Shown here in pieces: positions 32,161 through 43,345 of a stretch of 64,000 nt of DNA. Below the pieces are notes generated by a model, which saw only the letters and a list, made by a program, of their open reading frames with translations, was not told the origin of the DNA and made no database searches. This stretch comes from Eupeodes corollae. Taxonomy: Eukaryota > Arthropoda > Insecta > Diptera > Syrphidae. The stretch is from NCBI RefSeq assembly GCF_945859685.1, contig NC_079147.1:226916765-226980764 (forward strand), given 5' to 3'. The translations under genes were made by a program, and so were the position numbers. Each line of letters begins with the position of its first letter. Positions within the stretch are counted from its first letter, which is position 1.

Positions 32161-32439
32161 TACACTCCGCTCCACTTGAATAGAAACATACTTTTTTTTG
32201 GTAAATATATAAATTCACCTTTTTGTTTTAGTTCTTATAAGATGAATCTATTGCAAATAAAACTACATAGAGGGAATAATTCAGGAAAATACTATTAACT
32301 TCTTTTAACCACTTTTCTAATTACTTCATTAAAAAACACTGTTTTTTTTCGCCACTTGAACAGAAACATTCGCTTAAATAAGGAAACAATTTGAAAAAAT
32401 GCAGTAAAGAGGGTATTTTTTTTATTTTAAATGATATTT

Positions 32440-32731
32440 TAATAATGTGTGCTACCACCATTATTTGAAATAACTTAAAAAACCCTGTTGGGAAGTGAAT
32501 CATACAGTTGTTTTAAGTAATTTAGTGAAATTGCATTCCATGCCTCTTTGATAGCAGCAGTAAGTGATTCTTTGTCATCATACTGTCGTCCAAAGTCGTA
32601 CACTCTACGAACCATCCATCCCCATACGTTTTCTATAATATTTAGCTCCGGGGAGTACGGTTTCCATTGAAGTAAGGTAACATTTTTCTCGGCTATCCAA
32701 CTTTTAATGATCCTTCCGCTGTGGATTGGCG
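32440..32731 (-). pseudogene. Tc1 transposase, C-terminal half
   Basis: Reads APIHSGRIIKSWIAEKNVTL, WKPYSPELNIIENVWGWMVR (Glu of the DDE triad) and AWNAISLNYLKQLYDSLPNR. The Transib insertion falls exactly in the conserved QQDNAPIHS block, whose first part (FQQDNA) is encoded beyond 34716. Confidence 0.85.
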
Positions 32732-32736
32732 CGTTG

Positions 32737-32764
32737 CACAGTGGTACGAGAGCGGAAAAAAGTC
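32737..32764 (+). other. RSS-like Transib end, 12-nt spacer
   Basis: Heptamer CACAGTG (32737-32743), 12-nt spacer (32744-32755), nonamer-like AAAAAAGTC (32756-32764). V(D)J signals use CACAGTG and ACAAAAACC with 12- or 23-nt spacers. Function here is inference. Confidence 0.75.
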
Positions 32765-33773
32765 TTTTTAAGAAGTCATATTCATCCTTTTAAATTTTAT
32801 GTTTAAGTACTCTTATATAACCCGAGCGTATGATTTAAAAGTATTTTTTAACATATATATTGTATGTTCTGATTTACAAGCCCTCAAAGTTGAAAAATAA
32901 TTTTACTCAAATTGCGAACCGTATTTTCAACAAATTTTGAGATTGTTTTTTCCGAAGTTCCTTTAAATAAATTCTCTATCTTCTTAAATAATTTAATTGT
33001 ACTATTTTCGATTATCTAAAAAAAAAATGATTATTTATAAAAGATAGCTTCTATAAGTAAAATGTGTTTTTTTTAAACTTTTTGATTTAAAAAAAAGCGC
33101 CAAAAGATACCAAGAAAGTAAGTATGCTAGCATATGCTGCATACATTCATGTCAAAGCACAGAAAAAATCAGCTGCAGATACGTGCAGATGTGGAAGTTA
33201 TGATCAAAAATATTTCACTGAATCGGATTTCAAAAAACTGCGTTTTGACGGTGGTATTTACCAAAAAGTTTGATTTCTTCGTTATTAATTGTCAGAATGA
33301 ACTGGCTAAACCCATTATTTTAAGAAAAAATGTCAAACTTTATTTAAAAAAAAAAAAAATAATACATTGACCCAGGTCTGAGAATTTCGATTTTTGCGAA
33401 ACCATTTATTTCTGCCCGGAAAATTTTTTTAACTTTGAACTCAATTTTCTTGGAAACAACACACGAAAAACAATATAGTTTTATAATATTTTAAATTATA
33501 TGATAGAGCTTAATACAAAATAAAGAAAAGGATTAGGGATAATCCTTTATTTTTTTAATTTTTTGCTGAAAAGCAGGGAGAAATAAAAAAGGTGTTATTT
33601 TCAAAGTTTTATTGCTTTGTTTTTGTTGTGTAAAGCGTAATTTTGTATTACCTGGCTTATTAGAATAAAATCTCTTAGAAACGTTTTATGTTTCATTTTT
33701 TGAGTCGATGGAACGCAGTTTATAGAAAAAAAGAGTCATTTTGAAAAAAAATACACTCATTGGCTCGAAGGAG

Positions 33774-34140
33774 TTTTCGAGGTAGAACTAACCAAAAGTG
33801 TATCCCTAATTCGGCGGTTTGCTGTTGTTCTTGAAGTAATAACGTCGAATGAAAAATTAGTTTTTAAAAAAAGTGCAGCTTACATGTGGGAAACTGCTGA
33901 ACTGTTTGTTGAGAAATATAAATAGTACAATATGCCAGCAACCGTACATAAGGTTTTGATCCATGGAGAAGAAATAATTAAAAGCTGTGCATTTCCTGTT
34001 GGATCGCTCTCCGAGGAAGCCCAAGAATGCCGAAATAATTATTATAAAGTTTTCATTCGAGAAAATGCAGCCGAATTGCGGCGAATGACGATATGATGCA
34101 TCATATACTCATATCCTCAGATCCAATAATAACAGGTTTA
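33774..34140 (+). pseudogene. Transib transposase C-terminal part (RAG1-core-like)
   Basis: One plus-strand frame from about 33774 to 34095, with a single TAG, reads RRFAVVLEVITSNEKLVF, YMWETAELFVEKYK, then NMPATVHKVLIHGEEII and FPVGSLSEEAQECRNNYYKV. After a frameshift comes HHILISSDPIITGLR. TVHKVLIHG and the SEEA-E-RN block are diagnostic of the C-terminal part of Transib transposase and the RAG1 core, where the last acidic catalytic residue lies. The zinc-binding and first two Asp regions are gone, so the copy is defective. Orientation is opposite to the surrounding Tc1 gene. Confidence 0.85.
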
Positions 34141-34363
34141 AGGCCACAGGCAAAAAAGAAAATACTTCCAATCAGCGCAGACGCTAAAAACCTCATTTTA
34201 GCATCATAAAATTACTACTTCATAATTGTTTTTATTTATTTTTTGTATGTATTTATCTATTTATTTATTTAATTTTATAATATACATAGTTAGTAATAAT
34301 ATTTTGTTCAAAATAAAAAGTTAAGATTTTTACTAAAAAAAACTTTTATTTAAAAATAACATC

Positions 34364-34700
34364 AAAAGCCTCAAATTTTAGAAAAATGTCAATAACTTTT
34401 TTTCTAATAATTTTTTCTTGACCAAATTTTGACCAAGCGTGTATAAGACTAATCTTAACATGTGTTTCAAATTTCATTCAAATTCGTTTAATAGTTCAGA
34501 CTTATTTTTTCCGCTCTCCCATACAAAAATCAAAAACCCTCAAATTTTAGAAAAATGTCAATTTGTTTATAATTTTTTTTTTCAACCAAATTTTGACCAA
34601 ATATGTATAAGACTAATCATAACATGTATGTCAAATTTCATTTAAATCCGTTGAACCGTTCAGATTTTACAGACTTTTTTCCGCTCTCCCATACAAACCG
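34364..34700 (+). repeat. Tandem duplication of the Transib 3' end (about 165 bp, two units)
   Basis: Unit one (34364-34526) and unit two (34527-34700) share CCTCAAATTTTAGAAAAATG, GTGTATAAGACTAATC or its variant, and TTTTTCCGCTCTCCCATACA. The inner unit keeps the nonamer-proximal part and the spacer-like CCGCTCTCCCATAC but lacks the heptamer. Confidence 0.82.
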
Positions 34701-34710
34701 AACCACTGTG
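34672..34710 (-). other. RSS-like Transib end, 23-nt spacer
   Basis: Read on the minus strand: heptamer CACAGTG (34710-34704), 23-nt spacer (34703-34681), nonamer-like AAAAAAGTC (34680-34672). Heptamer and nonamer are identical to those of the left end. The spacers share GTNCG next to the heptamer and AGAGCGG next to the nonamer and differ by 11 nt in the middle. Confidence 0.75.
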
Positions 34711-34715
34711 CGTTG

Positions 34716-35316
34716 TCTTGTTGAAAAATTCATGGTATTGGTTCAAATACATTGGTAACCTTAGCTTCTTGCAATATTTGCTTGTAGGAGTTTCCCGTCA
34801 TTTTCAACGTGGGAAACTGCAGATCAACTGTTCCAAACCAGGAAATTGGCCCCCAACACCATTACACCGCCTTCTCGGCTATGTATGGTGGCGCTTCAAA
34901 AACCTTGGTTCCTTTCTCATGTCATGAAAATAGAAATTATAACCGACCGGGCCATCTAAATTAATTTTTTTTTCGTCAGAAAATACCACTTTTGTCCAAT
35001 CTTCTTTCCACGTCATAATGACACGTCTAATAGTGTTAAGACTAGCTGCAATACCACTCTTCTTCTTGATTTTAGCAGCAGAGTCCCTTGAATTGGAGGC
35101 CAGCCTAATAATCTTTCTTCTGTCTGCTTCTGTTGTGGCTCTTGTTTGCCTGCATTTCATATATGTTCCATAGCTGTCTTTATTTCTAGGGTACGACCAA
35201 ACAATTTTCACACTTCTTTCTATTTTGTTGGCAATTGTGCGAAGGGGAAGCTTGTTTTCCGCGTATACTTCTATTTTGGCCTTTTCTGCAAGGTATAATG
35301 GTTTTCCGCGGCCCAT
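34716..35316 (-). pseudogene. Tc1 transposase, N-terminal half
   Basis: Starts MGRGKPLYLAEKAKIEVYAE at 35316. The HTH region runs to RRKIIRLASNSRDSAAKIKK, then WTKVVFSDEKKINLDGPVGY with the first Asp, and after frameshifts GTVDLQFPTLKMTGNSYKQI and FQQDNA at the Transib junction. The first 145 codons are open. Confidence 0.85.
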
Positions 35317-35614
35317 TTTTTCTTTGATCGAACAATTAATGAAGAATTTTTGTCGTAACCGTAGCCGTAACCAATAGAAACAAAACGCACACTGTTTCTA
35401 TTCAAGCGGTGCAAAAAAAAACAGGGTTTTTTAATGAAGAAATTAGAAAAGGGGTCAAAAATAACCTAATGGTATTTTCCTGAAATATTCTGACCATGCA
35501 GTTTAATTTATAGGAACTAAAACAAAGATGTGAATTTATAAATTTACTAAAGTGCTACACGTTCTGATAGTAAGAAAAAAGTTTGTTTCTATTCAAGTGG
35601 AGCGGAGTGTATAT

Positions 35615-36235
35615 GTTGTTGGATAGATTTGCACCTAACTGTAAACACATTATGTGAGTAAATAAAATGGTAATTATATGGGAAGTTTTTGAATATTAAT
35701 GAACCGTATATTAAATTAAAGAATTTTAATAAGTAAAAAGAAATAGAATACAAAAGTAAATTATTCGTAAAGAAAACCCATGTTATATGAAATTAAAATA
35801 AGCGAAGTATTTTGTATACATAAAGGGTGGGACAAATACAAGTTGCTTTGAATGAATAGATATATATTTTAATGAGGTACTAATGTATCGCGAGATAGAC
35901 ATCTATTGTGTTCCATCATGGATTTGATAAAAATACTAATTTTACATTATGCCCTATTAATTCATTTAAAGTATTTAGAAATAGTATAATTCCCAAATAT
36001 CTGTTTCTCTGGTAATTCATTGCATTGCATTTACTTAATATATGGCCCGGTGTCTTCTCGTATTCATTACAAAACCTAAAGATAATACTGCTTTCAAATC
36101 CGAAGATGCTGATGTTTAGCTTACTAATTACTAATGTTTATTATTCCTTCTTGCAGTAATACAAACTAAAAATAGTTTAGTAGCAAACAAAAAACTTATA
36201 TCTCAGGATTTTCAAATTCAACAAAAATTTAAGGA
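35615..36235. other. Unassigned AT-rich stretch
   Basis: No coding, TIR or tandem structure recognised. Confidence 0.5.
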
Positions 36236-36239
36236 ATTA

Positions 36240-36660
36240 TGACTTCGATGCAATTGTTTTGAAGGCAGTTATGATGAAGTCAACGCAAGTCAGCAACTTA
36301 AAATACTCAGAGCATTACGTGATTCTTCCAATCCAATGGATTTGGACGAACACATGTTATAAGATACTTTTCTTTAATTCTTGCATAGGCTAATGAAACT
36401 TCATTGCAGATTCATTTAAAACTTCAGGCTTTCCAAACAGGCCTTTCTGGAGGTGTTAAACGATATTGAGGAAAAACTTAAACCGATCAAAAGTTAGCAA
36501 TCTATTCCTAATGTACTAAAACTAGCAGCGGTTTTAATATTATTTGCCCCAGCGTAGGAAACGCCTTTTATATTGGTATGGCACAACCAACAGTGTCAAT
36601 CGTTCTATTTAACTCCACAAAATCCCCATTGCCACTTCAGTATTTTGCTCCATTAACTCC
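36240..36660 (+). pseudogene. PIF/Harbinger transposase remnant
   Basis: Plus-strand frames read LRALRDSSNPMDLDEHM (36321), FRLSKQAFLEVLNDIEEKL (36430), VLKLAAVLILFAP (36510) and, one frame over, VGNAFYIGMAQPTVSIVL (36560). These are in the order of the N-terminal half of Harbinger transposases (…FRLSK…, …LKLAA…, …G.AQPTVS…). A stretch with splice-like borders lies at about 36357-36410. No DDE core or ends are visible. A MITE with a TAA duplication at 42103-42857 could belong to the same superfamily. Confidence 0.55.
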
Positions 36661-36849
36661 ACCATTCTTTCCAATTGCTTTCTGTTACTTACTATTCTGT
36701 TCCTAAGTAAAATATACTTTTTAAAACGATTTTAAGTCCAGCCACATGACAAAATTTTAAAACAATAATTGAAAGTGTCAAACGAGAAAAAAATCTCATT
36801 CACAATCGGTTGAAAAATTAAAAGTTGATACTCATAATACGGATTCATC

Positions 36850-36880
36850 AAATAGTTGATAGATATTATCAACTATCAAA
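36850..36880. repeat. Short perfect hairpin
   Basis: ATAGTTGATA and TATCAACTAT are separated by five bases (about 36853-36877), between two copies of GATACTCATAATA (36830, 36885). It may be the centre of a small foldback element. Confidence 0.5.
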
Positions 36881-37046
36881 CTGATACTCATAATAGAGCT
36901 CTTAGTTGGGGAGTTCTTTTTAAAGTTTTGATCTTTCTTGTTTTTGATCGCATTTTCTCTTATACCACAAGAGGGCTCTGAGAACTGTTTTTCTCAGGAA
37001 TCTGCTACCTCATTTTCTGGACTTTTACCAAATGAAATAAGACATT

Positions 37047-38117
37047 CAGCCTTATTTTGATATTCTAATGAATAGCCAATTCGTTAGAATAGATCTATTC
37101 ATTAGAATGAAATTTCTGTATTTTGACATTCTAACGAATAATGTTCATCATTGAATGAATACATTAAATGAACCGAAATGAACACGAATTCGAAGTCAGC
37201 TGTTTGAAGTTTCGATCTTATTTAGTGTGACCAAAGTAACAAAATTTAAAATTGTTCCTCAAACTTCCAATTTCATTGAACCAAAAAGTATCTTAACTTA
37301 AGAAAAATTAAATTAATAAAGTTCTAAGTGCAAGTGATGTTAATTATTTAAAAAACCGTCACTGTAACCTTGAATATGGGAACATAAATTTAAGTTTATT
37401 GATATGAAAAGTAAAAAAATATATTAAAATTTTGTACAGCTAACTCAGCACCTTTAAATCTAATAAAATAATTAATGTACTTATAATTCGATTTGCTTTT
37501 GTCTCACATGCATTGCCAAAAAATGTATCTTTGAAGTATCTTTATTTGAATCACACCTGGTCACACTTCACATTTATCAACAAGAACCAAAAAGTTACAC
37601 AGTCGTTAAAATCGTTTAATCAAAGTTTATAAACTTCAAATGGGTGTAGTTTTTTATTTATTTTGGAGAAAGTAAACAATGGCAATAGTTTTGTTTGTTA
37701 ATTCGAATGACTAAGAACGGGAACATGTTTTTAGAAGAAACCGATCAACGTCATTTCTATTTGTTAAAAAACCCCTCGCGATTTCTGGGTTTTCTTAGAT
37801 CAGCTTTATGAGAACGTCCTTCTGTTCCCTCGTTGTCCAATTTGATTTAATTAAAACATCAACATATTTTCATTAAAATATACATATAACATTTTCTTTA
37901 TTTTTCGGAAAAAAAAATAGAACTTACATTTTTTTCTTTTAATTTCTCTCTTCAAAATGTGAACGCTTAATAAATGACGTTTGTTTCGAATGATAAGAAT
38001 GTCAAAGTTTGCTTAAGTTTCGAATCAAAATGAACTTTCGAATCGTTAGAAAGTGAAAATACGTATCGTACGAATTCGAATAACTTTCCTACGAAAGAGA
38101 ATGTCAAAATAATGCTG
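37047..38117. mobile_element. Foldback-type element, 1.07 kb
   Basis: The left end CAGCCTTATTTTGATATTCT and the reversed right end CAGCATTATTTTGACATTCT are near-identical. Subterminal sequence is rich in ATTCTAACGAAT-like words (37060-37140) and in TTCGAATNNTTAGAA-like words near 38030-38100. ATT borders both ends and may be a 3-bp duplication. No coding was seen. Ends resemble those at 7933, 8373 and 10761. Confidence 0.6.
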
Positions 38118-38459
38118 ATTATTCCATTTCATTCCAACACCATTTTTGAGGTAAAGAGCGTATGGCTTTTATTGCGGATTGGCTGACTGACATGATGGAA
38201 ATATTTTGGTTTCTGTTTTTATAAGCGGTGTTTTCCCAGTAAATGGAAACAGGCCAAAATAATACCGATTCCATAGAATTCAACTGGTAATGATTTTAGG
38301 CCAATATTAATTCTTCCTTATTTGTCTTAAATTTGTGAACGAATTATACATATGCAACAAAGCTAACACATAAAAGTCATAATTTCTGATTTCCTACTCA
38401 ACCTAGATTTCATGCAAAACAAAGCACTTTTGAATGTTTTTGAAGAATTCACATTCAGA

Positions 38460-39180
38460 ATTTCTTCTTATAGGAAACGGTGTTCTTTAGGACCGCTTCT
38501 GATTTCCCTTTATATAAATGACTTAGTAATTATTATTTTGATATCCAAGTTTATAAAATCAGTTTGGTGAAATAGAAAATTATGTCCATAATATAAATGA
38601 ATCCCTTGAACGAATATCAGAATGGTTGTTGAAAAAAAAATTATTTAAGCACTTAATCCTATCAAATGTAAATGTTTAATCATTTGGAAAGAGAAGCTGA
38701 AGCTTTATTACTTTTCAACAATCAAACTTCAGATTTTTCAACTGAATTTTTTGAAATTGGGTCTTGTATTTAATAAAATATTTACGTGGAATAGTCACAT
38801 AAATAAAATAGCTGACAAAACATATGAACTACTTAAAAGTGTACACCTTTATCAACAAGAGTATTTTAAGCTAAAAACCTAATTATTCCAGTGCATTAAA
38901 TGTATAGTAATTGCGTTTGTAAAGTAAAAAATGCTTTAAAACAGTTCACTCAGTTGAACTTATTTATAAACTTATTTGGAAACTTACATATTTGTAAGAT
39001 GTATCATACAATTGTGTACTCTGTTTGCAAGGCAACCAACATATCTCAATAACAAGATCAGGTTTTCGGCATCAAATAGATCTGTCAGTTTGATTCTACC
39101 ACAATTCACCTGCCAAACATCTCAACGACAGTTTTTCATATATGATATCCTACTCGTAATATCCACTTGTTCAGTTCTGA
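38460..39180 (+). pseudogene. Heavily decayed LINE RT to C-terminus
   Basis: Plus-strand scraps in LINE order: GPLLISLYINDLV (38490), NINESLERISEWLLKKKL (38600), LGLVFNKIFTWNSHINKIAD (38760), and RFSASNRSVSLILPQF with RQFFIYD (39060-39140) as the C-terminal end. Every block is in a different frame. The YADD block itself is lost. Confidence 0.55.
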
Positions 39181-42099
39181 GTTGAATCAGAGTTAAACCC
39201 AGAGCTAGTAAGTCCTGAGTTCAGAGTTAACACACGTAAAGTTTTTCTTTGGGGGGTTTAATTTTTATCTCATAGGTGTCATAGTTTGGTATCACTCAAA
39301 AATTTATCGATTCAGTTGTCAATTAGCATTTTTCTTTTTTAGTTCAGAGCTGAGCACTGAGCGAACAGAGTAGAGTAGAGTTCTGAGCAGAGTATGTTCA
39401 GAGCTCTCTGATTTAATTAGGAAACAACTTGAGCACTAAACAGTCATGATTTGAAATGTGGTCTGTTTGAAACCTTTCAAAATTTTCTTTAATCAAATTA
39501 ATTAAAAAAAACAGTCATAGCGTTGGTCCATTTGACGCCTGAAATAAATTTGATTCATAAAAATGCTTTTTGGATTTTTTTTTTTTCTATATTATCTTTT
39601 CTTCTGTACTAGAGCGACCAGCCTCTTCCGCCATTTTTATGATGACGATGATTTTTTTTTTAATTTCCCGGCTTTGAAATTTCAAATTGTTTGTGTCCAG
39701 CATTTTACTCCGTTTACTCTGTTATTTTATTCTGAGCTCACAGAGCTCGCCCTGAACAAAACTAAAAAGGAAACACAAATTTGAAGCTCTGAACGATCCG
39801 AGCTCAAAAAGAAACAATTATTTTTAAGACAGTTGGAGCTTTTCTCTGAACTAAAAAGAAAAACGCCAAATAAAAGTATAGAAGTCGACATATTTTGACA
39901 TTTTGGTTTACTAGTCATTGTTTTTAATCATAAATGTTGTTCTTTTTTTTAAATTATATAAAATGAATAAACAAAATTTAACCTTCTTCCCCTAATAAAG
40001 ATGATTTGGTTGCGATCTGATAAGTCTTTTTCTTCTCAAAACAGTCGTAATCTGAATATTACAACAATTTTAATATACTCAAAATTATATTCTTTTCTTT
40101 TTAAAATTTTACATACAATAGGGAAAAATACCTCGAAAGAATACAAATTGACCGTTCTTTTCGACATCTACTTTAATAATGTCCGTCGCTATTTCATTTT
40201 TGTTTAAATCAATTACAACGAGCTATTCTATTGGGAGATAGAACGAGCGATCTCATTGGTTGAATAGCTCGGGTTCTGTTTGACAGTTCGAAACAAAAAA
40301 TAATAGGATATTTACAATTTACATGAGTCAATTATTATGGTATTACACAATCTATTCATTTTTCCACAATAAAACAATATTCCAGTATCTGTCAAAAATA
40401 TCTGAACATTTAAACCACAGTTAACTCACTAAATTTGAAGGGTTAACTCTGATTGCAACACTAAATTTAAAGGGTTAACTCTGATCTCGCACTGAAAAAT
40501 TAGGAATATCAGAACTAGATGATCTCAACAAAGTTAAGAAAGAAAGAAGAAATATCATAAAGCATTTAACTTAGTTACAGATTTTCTCTTTTCGTTGTTC
40601 CTTCAAGCAGAATCAAAACATCAATTTAATTCTTTTATGTTTTAAGAGTTTACGACAAATAAATAAATAAATACAAGTTATTTTATTTGTTTTTAATTTA
40701 ATAATTACAACATATTTGTTTTTAGATATTGTTCATCATCGGGCGGAATACTTTTAATGCTAGTGTTGTTGGTTGTAACAAGTTGACTAGAGCTTTGATC
40801 TTTTGTTTGTAAATAAATTTCATAATATTTTAAGTTCATATCTAATAATCCTTTTTTGCCTTATTCAATATCTTCAATTTTTTAAACTTTCACAAACTCA
40901 AAAGTTGGTTTTTACTGTCAAATGTTATGTTGTTAATCAAATAAAAAACAAATAAAATATTTTTGTAAATTTGCCAAACCCAAAGAACGGCAGTAAACAA
41001 GGACTTAGTTATGAATAATACATTCCCTACTAAATGGTGTGAAGTATTTTCTATCAAAATTAAGAATTAATTAATTTCATCAAAATATATCTTCAACCAT
41101 CCTGCTTTAATATATAATTTAAATATAAACTGCTTAAATTAAATCCAAAAACTTCATCAAAATGTGGCTCTCATTCTGAAGGGAAAAACAAAAAGAACAT
41201 ACAAACAAAAATAAGCTGCATTTACTCTTTAACCTAGAAACGTATTTTATTTAACCAAAAATTTATAATTCCATTTGAATAAAACACAACATTTGCATGT
41301 GTACATTTTTAAACAATGAAAAAACGAAAAAGAGAGAGACCTTAAAAGAGAGACAGAGAATACAAAATACATGAAAGAGTAAAGAGAATCTTCATTAGAA
41401 TATGAGTTATATTTTTCTTTCTTAAAAACCAAACAGAACAGAATGAGTATTGGAATTTTAAACCAAAAATTACTAAGAGAACCAGCAGTATTTTCAAAAA
41501 AAAATCTACCCCATGTGGTGTGAATCTATTTAAATGGAGTGCACAATAATTTGCTTGGTAAATATCTACTTTTGTTTTTGTTGTTGTGCGTGTTAATTAT
41601 CGTCAACTACTGTTAAGGTTGGTTAAAAAACAACAACAGCGGATTTACATATTTAGCGCCTTTGGTTAATTTGAAAAACCGCTGACAATTAATATCTCAC
41701 AGTCTATAAAATACGAATATCATTTATTCAAACTTTGCGAAAATGTTTGTTTGTGTTTTTAATATTAATTTCCATTAGTATTAAAATAAAAAGTCAATGA
41801 AAAAAAAAATACGAACTATAAGAATATTAGCACAAATCTGCATCCACTTGTAAGTAATAATACAGGGGCTTCCATTGAGAAGTTTCATTTTAATATTAAA
41901 AAAACGGATATTTTTAAAAGAATTCAAGAGATGTCAATTCTACTGTAAAAATGAAGGTTTGTCATTACTCATTAATATTGAACATTATATCAGTCAAATA
42001 ATCGCTAGGGCTCTTGTTCTCGTCAAACCAACACATTTCCTTAGTTTTGCGAACTGTGAATTTAAAATATTCACCTGAATTTTAACAATTTTAATTCCA
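39181..42099. other. Repeat-derived AT-rich stretch without coding
   Basis: It holds short inverted words (GAATCAGAGTTAAACCC at 39183 against AGGGTTAACTCTGAT at 40474), a 34-bp tandem duplication at 40426-40488, GAGCTC/TTCAGAG-rich patches (39340-39410, 39730-39840) related to 43060-43340, and a hairpin CGAGCTATTC…GAATAGCTCG at 40219-40271. No gene was recognised. Confidence 0.45.
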
Positions 42100-42102
42100 T
42101 AA

Positions 42103-42857
42103 GGGACCAGTTATAGCTACATTGAAATCGATCCGGGAAAATGTTTGATATTTTAACGTTTAAAAGTGAAACGATTCCATTATTTGTGTTCCAATTTCAC
42201 ACAATTCCAATGACAGATATCTGTCAGTAATGTCAGTTTTATTGATAGCTATAAACGACCTGTCAAAAATTCCAAATTCCAATGTTTGTTTTCAATGATG
42301 AAAACCAATGTTAGCTATAACTGGCGACCTGGGATGCTCATGTCAGAGGTCTTGGGTTAGTTATATCCCTGCTTGTCACACCTAAAAGTCTTTTCGCTGG
42401 TACTACCCTCTGCCTTTTGAAGCAATGTTTGTCGTAAAAAAGTGCTTTCTCAAATTTTCCGTTCGAATTCAGTGTAAGGGGCCAATTAAAGCTATTATTT
42501 CATCATTGAATCCAATTATTGGAACTTTTTTGGCAGTTCGTTTATAGCTGTCATTGAAAATTTTTGTCATTGAAAAAAATGTCCTAATTGAAATCCACCG
42601 GTGCTGTCAGAAATCGGTCATTGGAATTGTGTTAAATTGGAACACAAATCTATGGAACGATTCCTTTCACTTTTTAACATAAAAGTATCAGCTGTTCATT
42701 AAAATGAATTTCCGCTCGGAAAATAGAAATAAACATTTTTTGTGTGATTTCCCATCGATCCGCATATAATTTTTAATTTTAATCAAAACAAAACCCAGTC
42801 AAATATACATTCAAAACAATTTCCATTTTGATTTCAATAATAGCTATAACTGGTCCC
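42103..42857. mobile_element. Palindromic MITE(s) with TAA duplication, SINE in the middle
   Basis: The left end GGGACCAGTTATAGCTA and the reversed right end are identical. TAA flanks both (42100-42102, 42858-42860), as in Harbinger/Tourist MITEs. Long arms pair (TTGTGTTCCAATTT…CAATTCCAATGA against its complement near 42613-42645). Internal copies of the end near 42310-42328 and 42480-42500 suggest either one foldback or two neighbouring MITEs. Confidence 0.75.
42328..42475 (+). mobile_element. SINE fragment
   Basis: GCTCATGTCAGAGGTCTTGG with a decayed box B, then body words GGTACTACCCTCTGCC and AAAAAAGTGCTTTCTCAAAT, match the SINE family in plus orientation. The A box and the 3' tail are missing. 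It lies in the loop of the palindromic MITE. Confidence 0.75.
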
Positions 42858-42938
42858 TAAAACCGTAGGTGATATTACTTGCATACAGTAATGAGAGTTA
42901 TCAGTTGTAAGTTACTAGAATCTAGGCTCTGCATGTTT

Positions 42939-43345
42939 ATTTATTTTCAATGTCTTTTTAAAGAACGTATCGTTGCATTTTTATTAATATTTATTTTCAA
43001 TGTCTTTTAAAGAACGTATCGTTGCATTTTTATTAATCGCCGTTTTTCTATTTAAGCTAAGGGCAGAGTCTAAACTGTCAAACAAAATGGTGTTTCATTT
43101 TAATTCTGAACGTTCAGAGCTTCAAATTTGTTATTTTTTTCGTGCTGAACATGTTCTGTTCGCCTTAATATTTATTTATGTTCAATGTCTTTTTTAAAGA
43201 ACGTATCGTTGCATTTTTATTAGAAGGCGTTTTTCTATTTAAGCTGAGGGGAGACACTAACCTAACTAAAAAATTGTGTTTTTTTTACTTCTGAACGTTC
43301 AGAGCTTCAAATTTTTGTTCGTGCTGAACATGTTCTGGTGGGTTA
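42939..43345. repeat. Tandem repeats of about 50 and 180 bp
   Basis: TTTTAAAGAACGTATCGTTG occurs at about 42955, 43005 and 43191. The first two form a 50-bp tandem duplication. From 43000 a longer unit of about 180 bp (ending TTCAGAGCTTCAAATTT and GTGCTGAACATGTTCTG) is present twice. Parts recur in reverse near 39780-39870. Confidence 0.75.

Larger units (their letters stand above)
32737..34710 (+). mobile_element. Transib transposon with 12/23-spaced RSS-like ends
   Basis: This 1974-bp element lies within the Tc1 transposase. It begins CACAGTG (32737-32743) and ends CACTGTG (34704-34710). CGTTG flanks both ends (32732-32736, 34711-34715). Deleting the element plus one CGTTG restores the Tc1 reading through QQDNAP, which proves the boundaries. 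A 5-bp duplication and CACAGTG-type ends are Transib hallmarks, the family from which RAG1 and the V(D)J signals are thought to derive. Coding remnant at 33774-34140. The upstream catalytic regions were not recognised, so it is internally deleted. The 3' end holds a tandem duplication. Confidence 0.9.
32161..35611 (-). mobile_element. Tc1-like element with long IR/DR repeats, split by Transib
   Basis: The ends TACACTCCGCTCCACTTGAA (32161) and its reverse complement (to 35611) are perfect for about 28 bp. The inverted repeats run about 220 bp, with an inner second copy (CCACTTGAACAGAAAC near 32354 and TTTCTATTCAAG near 35394). Flanks are TATA-like, so the TA duplication position is ambiguous. 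It carries Tc1 transposase halves at 32440-32731 and 34716-35316. Without the Transib it is about 1.47 kb. Confidence 0.88.

Noticed and set aside
32321..32503. 60-residue minus-strand frame
   Set aside because: Out-of-frame reading of the Tc1 transposase 3' end.
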